Shown in pieces: positions 1 to 6,585 of a stretch of DNA of 64,000 bases. The stretch comes from Trichomonas vaginalis G3 (Eukaryota; Parabasalia; Trichomonadida; Trichomonadidae). The position numbers were made by a program, and so were the translations under genes. The stretch's first letter is position 1. Each line of letters begins with the position of its first letter. Below the pieces are notes generated by a model, which did no database searches, was not told the origin of the DNA, and saw nothing but the letters and a program-made list of their open reading frames with translations. The DNA lies in the NCBI RefSeq assembly GCF_026262505.1, contig NC_067207.1, forward strand, positions 7,966,082-8,030,081, given 5' to 3'.

Positions 1-1
1 T

Positions 2-544
2 ACAGGACCATTCAAGGCCGGTGAATATATTCCAGTTAAAGTTACATTACAACACTTTGAGGCAAAGACAGGAAACTTCCAATATAGATTCTATGCAGAT
101 CAGAAATGGATAGATCTCCCAGACGACAATGTAACTGAAGTAGAAACCCCATCTGCAATTAAGAAATTACATGCCGACGAAGGCAAAACATATCTACTCA
201 ACATTCCAGCTCCAAAGTATGAAGATATCAAAGAAGATGGGAAAGTTAAACTTCAAATTAGGTTAGCTGGATCCAAAGATCAAGCTCAATCCAATATCAT
301 TGAAACAGAGGTTTCACTTCAGAAACAACAATACGTTGCACCAAGCCCTGATGATTCCAAGCCAACTCCAACACCTGAAAATAGTGGACTTACTGGTGGA
401 CAGAAGGCTGGTATTGTTATTGGCGTTCTTCTTGCTGTTATCCTTATTATTCTCATCATCTACTTCGTTTTCTGCAGGAAACCATCTAAAGATAAATCAT
501 CATCTGATATCCAAGATGATTCCGGCTCCGGTGTTAATGTGTAA
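2..544 (+). CDS. C-terminal part of a repeat-bearing surface membrane protein (partial)
   Basis: This is the last 180 codons of a host gene whose 5' part lies before the window. The frame is open from base 2 to the TAA at 542-544. Residues 1-110 are a beta-rich ectodomain with one N-glycosylation sequon (NVT). A short Pro/Thr/Asp linker follows (about 112-128, PTPTPENSG). Residues 137-157 form one hydrophobic membrane span (AGIVIGVLLAVILIILIIYF), and about 23 polar residues follow as a cytoplasmic tail. This layout is typical of trichomonad type I surface proteins. The same sequence continues the 115-residue repeats at 13777-15520, so this is probably the end of a chimeric gene like the one there. 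Ligand and function are unknown. Confidence 0.75.
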   Translation, partial: TGPFKAGEYIPVKVTLQHFEAKTGNFQYRFYADQKWIDLPDDNVTEVETPSAIKKLHADEGKTYLLNIPAPKYEDIKEDGKVKLQIRLAGSKDQAQSNIIETEVSLQKQQYVAPSPDDSKPTPTPENSGLTGGQKAGIVIGVLLAVILIILIIYFVFCRKPSKDKSSSDIQDDSGSGVNV

Positions 545-710
545 TTTAATTTAATTAAGGATGTCAATTTGGAAGAAAAGTGAGAAAATTCCTAAAATGC
601 TAAAAATGAATTTTCCAAACGTACTTTTTTATCTCATTTTTTTGATTTTGAAAAAAATTTGGAGAGAAGAACTCTTCGTTTTTGAATTTTGTCACGATGG
701 TTTTAAAGTA

Positions 711-737
711 TAGGGTGTCCAAAGGTGTGTTTAGCAC
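711..737 (+). repeat. mariner left terminal inverted repeat
   Basis: It pairs with 2967-2993, with one difference (T versus C at position 18). The shared start is TAGGGTGTCCAAAGGTG. Confidence 0.9.
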
Positions 738-1344
738 AAACCTGAATACTGCGAATAGAAATAAACAAGTTACATATATATAAAGTTTATTTAAATATAA
801 TCACCATTGGATTCAATCACGCGTTCGCAGCGATCGATCCAGGCTTGAAAGACACGCTTTAAATCATCATGAGAAAATTGCTCAAATTGCTCTCTTACAA
901 AATTTTCAAGATCATCTGGACTCGCGAATTCGCGTCCTTCAGCTCTCTTTTTTAGCGTGCCGAATAAATAAAAGTCAGAGGGTGCAATATCAGGTGAATA
1001 AATTGGGTTTGGAACAACTTTGACATTGTTTTCCACCAAGTAATTCATTACCTTATGACTTTTGTGAACTCTTGAATTATCAAAATGAATTGCAAACTTT
1101 TGTTTTTGTTGTTTGGATTTCTCAAACTCATCAGAATTGATAATTTGAGTAAGAACATTGTCAATTAGATACTGAGCATTCATCGTATTAGGTTTTTGAA
1201 GAATATCAATTGCGATGATGTCATTTACGCCCCAAAAAACCGACAACATCATCATTGGTGTGTCAATTTTTTTCTTCGGGAATGTTTGCGGATTTTTCTC
1301 GTAAACGAAAAAGGGGATTTGACGGAGTCAAATCCCCGCTCGCA

Positions 1345-1394
1345 AAAAGTGGACTTTACATGTCAAATTTTATATGCATGTAATGTCCACTTTT
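1345..1394. repeat. hairpin 1 of the array
   Basis: Arms 1345-1362 and 1377-1394 pair at 17 of 18 positions. The loop is 14 nt. Confidence 0.8.
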
Positions 1395-1405
1395 ATGAGT
1401 TTTAG

Positions 1406-1468
1406 GAAGGAATTGGAAGCCATGAGTTACTGACATTTCATCAGTATCTCATAGCCTCCAATTCCTTC
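1406..1468. repeat. hairpin 2 of the array
   Basis: Arms 1406-1433 and 1441-1468 pair at 25 of 28 positions. The loop is 7 nt. The outer arm GAAGGAATTGGA is shared with hairpin 4. Confidence 0.85.
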
Positions 1469-1530
1469 TTAAAATGGGAGAAACTTTGTCCGAATAGTTT
1501 AACATTCGGACAAAGTTTCTCCCATTTTAA
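1469..1530. repeat. hairpin 3 of the array
   Basis: Arms 1469-1495 and 1504-1530 form a perfect 27-bp stem with an 8-nt loop (AGTTTAAC). The pairing can extend to 41 bp (1455-1495 with 1504-1544) by borrowing the facing arms of hairpins 2 and 4. Confidence 0.92.
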
Positions 1531-1593
1531 GAAGGAATTGGAGGGTAAGAGATATACCATATGAATGTATATCTCTTACCCTCCAATTCCTTC
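1531..1593. repeat. hairpin 4 of the array
   Basis: Arms 1531-1557 and 1567-1593 form a perfect 27-bp stem with a 9-nt loop. Confidence 0.92.
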
Positions 1594-1595
1594 TA

Positions 1596-1653
1596 GAAAG
1601 TGTCCAAACTTTGGGTTAATTGCAAACTATTAACCCAAAGTTTGGACACTTTC
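1596..1653. repeat. hairpin 5 of the array
   Basis: Arms 1596-1620 and 1629-1653 form a perfect 25-bp stem with an 8-nt loop. Confidence 0.92.
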
Positions 1654-1654
1654 A

Positions 1655-1719
1655 AGTGGAGATGGAAGGCTTTGGGGTATATATTAATACAATATACCTC
1701 AAAGCCTTCCATCTCCACT
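1655..1719. repeat. hairpin 6 of the array
   Basis: Arms 1655-1682 and 1692-1719 pair over 28 positions, with one G:T wobble. The loop is 9 nt. Confidence 0.9.
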
Positions 1720-1723
1720 ACAA

Positions 1724-1775
1724 ATGGGAGAAACTTTGTCCGAATAGTTTAACATTCGGACAAAGTTTCTCCCAT
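1724..1775. repeat. hairpin 7 of the array (second copy of hairpin 3 core)
   Basis: Arms 1724-1745 and 1754-1775 form a perfect 22-bp stem with the same 8-nt loop as hairpin 3. Arm and loop sequences are identical to the core of hairpin 3, so one was duplicated from the other. Confidence 0.92.
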
Positions 1776-1786
1776 CTTTCAATGTA

Positions 1787-1837
1787 ATTGCTACCTGTGA
1801 GGTACTGACTTGAAGTCAGTGCTTCACAGGTAGCAAT
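1787..1837. repeat. hairpin 8 of the array
   Basis: Arms 1787-1810 and 1814-1837 pair over 24 positions with two wobbles. The loop is 3 nt. Confidence 0.9.
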
Positions 1838-1876
1838 ATCCAAAAATTTAAAAACATTTTATCAGTTCGTTAAAGA

Positions 1877-1927
1877 ACTAGAGCCTCCTAGGTACTGAAC
1901 CAGAATCAGTGCCTAGGGGACTCTAGT
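1877..1927. repeat. hairpin 9 of the array
   Basis: Arms 1877-1898 and 1906-1927 pair over 22 positions with two wobbles and one mismatch. The loop is 7 nt. The loop-proximal AGGTACTGA is shared with hairpin 8. Confidence 0.85.
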
Positions 1928-1940
1928 GATCTATATAAAT

Positions 1941-1988
1941 CTGAGAAACTTTGAGGAAATTGTTCGACATTTCCTCAAAGTTTCTCAG
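1941..1988. repeat. hairpin 10 of the array
   Basis: Arms 1941-1960 and 1969-1988 form a perfect 20-bp stem with an 8-nt loop. Confidence 0.92.
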
Positions 1989-1991
1989 CAA

Positions 1992-2062
1992 TTTAGCGAG
2001 GAATGTTCGTTATCGTGTAGATATTTATAATATATACATGATAACAAACATTCTCCGCTAAA
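1992..2062. repeat. hairpin 11 of the array
   Basis: Arms 1992-2019 and 2035-2062 pair over 28 positions with two wobbles and two mismatches. The loop is 15 nt. Confidence 0.85.
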
Positions 2063-2123
2063 AGATGTAAAATCTTATAAGAAATGATTGCAAAAGAATA
2101 ACAAATTGCAACAAATTTTATAT

Positions 2124-2180
2124 GAAACTGAACCTTATGAGGTAGTGATTCAAGATCACCGCCTCATAAGATTCAGTTTC
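2124..2180. repeat. hairpin 12 of the array
   Basis: Arms 2124-2150 and 2154-2180 pair over 27 positions with two wobbles and two mismatches. The loop is 3 nt. Confidence 0.85.
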
Positions 2181-2966
2181 AATCTCAAGTATCTCAAAAG
2201 TAAGGCTCTATTTTTTGCCATGTAAAGTGTCACTTTACTGTCAAACCGTTTTTATCGTTTTCGTTTACAACATTTTCATCCTTCGGGATCCATATGATTT
2301 TGGCTTCTGTTGCATATTGAAACCAAGACTCGTCCCCTGTTACTAAAAAGCGAAACTTCTTGGATTGATACGCACCCAATATAGAGAGGAGCTCTTTCGA
2401 AGATTGGACTCTAGATTTTTTTTGAACTGAATTAAGGTTGTGCGGAACCCAACGTGTATACGCTAGTTTGTAGTTCAAATAATTGTGCAGATAATAACTG
2501 ACTGTTGTACGTGGTATCTTTGTCATCTCCTCTATCCTTCTAAGTGATGCTCTTGGGTCTTCATCTAGCGCTTGAAGAATTGCTTTGATTTTTCTTTGAT
2601 CCGGCGATTTTTTGTCAATTTTTATGATGGGCGCCTTTTTGTTCATGAAGTGATACATCCTAACATGATACGTTACAGTGGAATAGCTAGGAGCATCCAT
2701 ACCGAAGCATTTTACCAATGTCTCGTAGATTTTTTTACAGTCTTTGCATTTTTTGCAAGAGCGAGGATGTTTTCTTTATGATTCATTAAAAAAATGAAAA
2801 AAATCCCGCCAAAATTTCCCGCGAAACCGCCTCTTGTCTCAAAATTCATTTTATATCCCGGCATGGCGCCAAAATACAACATACTCATCATATACATATA
2901 TTCATATTTTTTATTATATATTTATAATCAGCATATATCTCCTTTAATAGTCTCATATAGAGCGCT

Positions 2967-2993
2967 GTGCTAAACGCACCTTTGGACACCCTA
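2967..2993 (-). repeat. mariner right terminal inverted repeat
   Basis: This is the inverted partner of 711-737. It is followed by the TA target-site copy at 2994-2995. Confidence 0.9.
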
Positions 2994-2997
2994 TATA

Positions 2998-3174
2998 TTA
3001 TACACATGTATTGATATTACTATTTTTGTATATTTTAAGAGAAAATTATATTCTCCTAAAGTGAAAACAATTTTCCAAATTGCAGCTCCTTCAAAGATTT
3101 CTGAAGACTCAACGGTTAAAATTACAGTTTCTATCACAGATCCAGCTGGTCAAACTGCTACCTCTTTATATTAA
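2998..3174 (+). pseudogene. 3' remnant of a second surface-protein-like gene
   Basis: The frame is open from the mariner border to a TAA at 3172-3174. It reads as a beta-rich, Thr/Ser/Val-rich piece (for example SEDSTVKITVSITDPAGQT) of the kind seen in repeat ectodomains. No start codon or membrane anchor belongs to it. The mariner's other flank is the 3' untranslated stretch of a different gene, so this piece was probably cut from its own 5' part by rearrangement at the mariner. Product identity is uncertain. Confidence 0.5.
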
Positions 3175-3594
3175 TATAATATTTATTTTGATATATTTTT
3201 TAGTTTAACTTTTTTTTTTGATAAATATTTTATTTTATATTTTAAACCCTTTATTTTTTAATTAAATCATGTCTTGTAAATCAAATTACAACATGGCAAA
3301 CTTTTGATTCGATATATATAGTTTACGTAACAAGTGATAGCTCCATTAGAAAGCTGAGTTTTGAAAATTACAATACATAGCATATCATTTCCAGACTTTC
3401 CCACTTTATTTTTTTTTTATTTTTTTTTAAAATGTTTCGTAATTTCAGGATGCTTTTCCCCTTTAACTTTGTTAAATGCGTAATTTTTTTCTATCTGACA
3501 ACTGGCTTGAAAGATCATTGAAAATGCGATATAAACAATTTCATTTTTTTTCGACTTTTTTTTATAAATAAAGAAAATAAATATACAAATAAAA
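3175..3594. other. AT-rich intergenic stretch between surface remnant and WDR11-like gene
   Basis: There are 420 bases with long A/T runs. No supported gene, RNA gene or repeat is seen. It separates two converging genes, so it should hold both 3' untranslated regions. Confidence 0.6.
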
Positions 3595-6401
3595 TTATTT
3601 CTTAATTATTTTGTCATATTTGACAATTATATCCTGTCTCAAAGTATCCAAATCCGCAAACTGTGTTGCGTATCTCGAAGTGTCTTCGTCGTACGGCTTA
3701 ATTACATCAGCCCTATCCAAGAACATCATCAAATGAAACGCGAGAGCTTTGTATTTTATCTGCATCAAAATTGCCAAAGCAGGATGGAAATCTCTTATTG
3801 ATATGAACAGCAACAAAGCGTTCATTGCATTTCCAGTATCCAAGAAGTGGTGGGCGGCTCTTCTCAACAAACTCTTCGACTCATTCGAAAACTCTTCCAA
3901 TTTGCAGACTTCGACAGAATCTTCCCATCTTCCGTTGTCCTGAAGATATCTTGCGGCAGAAAGATTAGCGCCAGCTAAATGCATCAATATACAGCCTTCT
4001 ATAAATCTGTGCTGTGCAAAAAGTGGAACAGCGGTTGTTATCAAAAATTCTGTCACGTTTTGTGGCAAAATTTTATCTTCGTAACCGAGAAGCAACGCCG
4101 AACAAATGCTTGCCACTATTGTGAACTCGCTTTTGTTGGAGAGACTCTTGAAAACTTCGACAGCTCCTCTTCTATCACCCATTCTGAACTTGAACAACAA
4201 GTTGAAAATGGCAGAAATCGGAGTATCTGCAGGAGAAAACAGAGAAGATTGAATCCTCAACGCGGAAACAACTTCTTCTTTCCCTCCAAACATGGAATGC
4301 CGTGCTTGCAACCTCGGACCTCCCAAACTACGTGAAACACACTTCCAAATAATGGAATCAGTTGGAAATCCATGGTCATTAGCTATCTCAGCTATTTGAA
4401 GTGCTTCTGACCATGTTCCTGTAGTAGGATTCGTTAATAATTGCTCACCCATAAGCTCTAACCGTTGCTGGGCGGTTTTTAGCGGTTTTAAGAGGGCAGG
4501 TGAAGTGATTCTTTTTACAGATCTCCAGTCTCTTGCAATAACGAATTTCACGGCTTCGTCATTGAGCGGGGAGACGAGGACGAGTCCATTTCCTGTTACA
4601 GCGAATGAGGAAACAGAAAAAGGACAACTTTCCACTTTTTCAAGTGAAAAACCAAATTTTCCGTCTCTCGCGTGTACGTACAATCCGCTGGATGATCTCT
4701 CGAACTCTATCCTGTCTATGTCGATGAAAGGAGAGTATGTTTGCTTCGATGTACCGAAAGCAAAGTCGTAAAACATAATTACGCCGTCTGTGTCAGCAGT
4801 TATGATGCAATCGCCTTTCCAAGCAAGACAAGTTGTCCTGGAGTTCTCCCGTGAGTTACGCAGCCTCAGAACAGGCATCTGTGCTATGCCGTTCTTGTAT
4901 GTGTAGACTTGGATTTCTCCGGTAGATAATAATACGGCGAAATTGGGAGTATCGCCTTGGAAACATGTTGCTGGTATTCTGGATACTTGGACTGCAACAG
5001 CGGTGATGGATGTTTGAAGAGTCATCGGCTTTTGTTTGACATCATAAAAAAACCAAGGTCGTATTTGCCGTGGACGAAAACGCCGAGCTCCTCTGAACAT
5101 ATTAGGTCTGTGGCAGGGCCAAGGCGAGTGTGGATTGGAATAACTTGGCGCTTGGGAAGATTTATTGATCCACACTCGGTTTTTGAGTACCACAGAAGGA
5201 CATCTTTGGTAAGGAACTTGATCTTTTCAATGGATGTGCTGGATGCAAGGTAGTTCTGTGTGTATTTCCCTTCTGAAACGTCTGCGAAAATTATCTTTCC
5301 GGTTGGAGTGCCGAAAGCAAGGATTCCGTCGTAGAAATCGTAACAGGTTGGTATCTGTGGTATAATTTGAGACTGCGCGATGACGTAAGGTATATCATCT
5401 TTTATGGCAAACATAACTAAGCCATTTGATGGAGAGAACGCGATGTATCGCTCGGGAAGTGCACGGTTACATGCAGCGGATAGTGGTAAATACTTCGATT
5501 TTAAGTCAAACAGCTCTCTTTTCAATTTTATTGTTCCTGATTTTGTAAAAATGTAGTCTTCGTTACAGATATAGATACTGAGTGACGAGTCTTGACCATA
5601 AACTGTAATTTCGTTGTCATTTGTTAAAGAAGGAAGCAGTTTATGGAAAGATGATTGGGATGATTCATCGATTACAAGATTTCGGCCAGATTTGGTCGCT
5701 ATGTTAAACGTAAGTATTTTTCCTTCAAGCATAATTAATAAAATATTACTAATATGGGGATGATGTTGAATTTCTACGATTTTTTCTGATTTATCTAAAG
5801 TATGGGATTGAGATTGAGATGTTGGAGCCTGCTTGGCATTCTTTGACGTGATAATTGTAAAGGATGGACCATTAGAATATAGAATTGCAGTGAATATATC
5901 TGAACTATTAACAGCCATCCTTGTATATGTACCAGGAACATCTATCTTCCAAAGTATTCGTGAGTTTTTCGCTTGATCTTCAGCTTCATACGGCCAAAAA
6001 TCGATACTATAAATTGTATTTGGTTCTGCAAAGCCTAAAACGATTTTACGGGACCATTGAAGCTCCGATACATACTGAGCTTCAGATACTTGACGAGTGA
6101 TTCCGAGTGTAAGACCTGATTCACAATCCCATAACAAAACTCTTCCGCAATCGTCTGAAATTGCAAGATAAGGTAGCTCATAGTGGAATTTAAGGCAAGT
6201 TATGTTAGAATTTAGAATTTCAATGGATCATAAGAAAGAAATATCATTTTTAGTAGTTTTATAGAGATAAATTGTGCCTTTACCGGCTAATGCAAGTAGC
6301 CCACATGCTTCCCAGTCCATGCTCCCTGTGTTGAACACTTTACTAGGTGGACAAAGTGAAGCAAATCGTATCTTAGCTTTATTAAAAGGATTCGCTTGCA
6401 T
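3595..6401 (-). pseudogene. WDR11-like WD40/alpha-solenoid protein gene (U1 copy; TGA at codon 58 and one frameshift)
   Basis: The gene starts at the ATG at 6401 (MQANPFNKAKIRFASL) and ends at TAA 3595-3597, about 935 codons. The N-terminal two thirds read as WD40 beta-propellers (GRVLLWDCESG, TCLAWKGDCIITADTDGVIM). The C-terminal third is helical and contains CILMHLAGANLSAARYLQDN followed by GRWEDSVEV. This order and the motif YLQ-x-x-G-x-W recall WDR11, a subunit of a complex that captures vesicles at the trans-Golgi network. The match is from memory of the family, not from alignment. Codon 58 is TGA (6228-6230), yet the frame reads on with WD40 sequence. A one-base difference near 5050 also shifts the frame relative to the copy at 39322. 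The 5' end lies only 184 bases from the Maverick gene at 6586. Confidence 0.7.
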
Positions 6402-6511
6402 TTTTTTTATAAATTGATATCGTCAAAAATTTTAATTCTACAATGTTTTAAATATATTAATATTTAGTTGTACAGAATCAAATCACATCTACTTGAAAAA
6501 AAAAAGGTAGT

Positions 6512-6544
6512 GGGGCTTCCAGGCGCGTTGCGCCCTCTAGCCCC
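6512..6544. repeat. GC-rich nested palindrome at the Maverick edge
   Basis: GGGGCT (6512-6517) pairs with AGCCCC (6539-6544). Inside it GGCGC (6522-6526) pairs with GCGCC (6530-6534) around a GTT loop. It stands out in AT-rich surroundings and could belong to the terminal repeat of the element. Confidence 0.6.
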
Positions 6545-6576
6545 GAAGATGTTTAGTATAAAACCGCTTTTTAACT

Positions 6577-6582
6577 TCACTT
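6577..6582 (+). promoter_or_regulatory. Trichomonad initiator (Inr) TCACTT
   Basis: TCACTT lies 3 bases before the ATG at 6586 and matches the trichomonad Inr consensus TCA Y W W, which normally lies within about 20 bases of the start codon. The same site precedes the gene in U2, U4, U5 and U6. Confidence 0.7.
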
Positions 6583-6585
6583 AAA

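Larger units (their letters stand above)
1333..2239. other. 907-bp array of about twelve hairpins inserted in the transposase gene (U1)
   Basis: The insert consists almost wholly of adjacent inverted repeats: twelve stems of 18-28 bp with loops of 3-15 nt. Five are perfect (1469-1530, 1531-1593, 1596-1653, 1724-1775, 1941-1988) and the rest carry a few mismatches, mostly transitions. It is flanked by a 6-bp direct repeat GTCAAA (1327-1332 and 2240-2245) that fits a target-site duplication. Near its two ends lie related inverted sequences (AGTGGACTTTACATGTCAAA versus AGTGACACTTTACATGGCAA). No open frame of note lies within. Stem length and spacing resemble clustered small-RNA precursors (inference); an alternative is a foldback-type nested element without RNA function. 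Confidence 0.85.
791..2786 (-). pseudogene. mariner transposase, split by an insertion and frameshifted
   Basis: The N-terminal half starts at the ATG at 2786 (MNHKENILALAKNAK). It has a helix-turn-helix region (SLRRIEEMTKIPRTTVSYYL), the mariner linker motif WVPHNL and the first catalytic Asp in TGDESWF. The C-terminal half (about 1332 down to 791) has the second Asp in HFDNSRVH and the third in YSPDIAPSDFYLFG, exactly 34 residues apart. The two halves are separated by the 907-bp hairpin insert at 1333-2239. There is also a one-base frameshift in a run of seven A (minus strand) near 2720-2730. Without these, the two halves together are about the length usual for mariner transposases. The same two lesions occur in all four copies in the window. 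Confidence 0.88.
711..2993 (-). mobile_element. mariner (DD34D) DNA transposon, U1 copy, with nested hairpin-array insert
   Basis: The element is bounded by 27-bp terminal inverted repeats (711-737 and 2967-2993; 26 of 27 match) that begin TAGGGTGTCC. It is flanked by TA dinucleotides (709-710 and 2994-2995), the target-site duplication expected of Tc1/mariner. The transposase runs on the minus strand and has the DD34D spacing of true mariners. Trichomonas is known to carry a mariner family (Tvmar1); assignment to it is by family and host, not by alignment. Length is 2283 bp, of which 907 bp are a foreign insert inside the transposase gene. This copy cannot make an intact transposase, but its ends look sound, so it could be mobilised in trans. 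Confidence 0.9.

Noticed and set aside
300-554. 84-codon frame rich in Leu/Ser over the surface-protein end
   Set aside because: Shadow of the membrane-anchored frame 2-544, which has a sensible domain order; the same shadow recurs in every copy.
1196-1405. 69-codon plus-strand frame across the transposase and insert border
   Set aside because: Chance frame running through the junction; not supported by codon use or motifs.
1333-2239. CRISPR array
   Set aside because: There is no constant direct repeat alternating with unique spacers; each unit is its own inverted repeat, and the setting is eukaryotic.
1333-2239. Retained intron splitting the transposase
   Set aside because: No trichomonad intron signals at the borders; the flanking GTCAAA direct repeat fits insertion better.
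4505-4771. Plus-strand 88-codon frame inside the WDR11-like gene
   Set aside because: Antisense shadow present wherever the gene is present.
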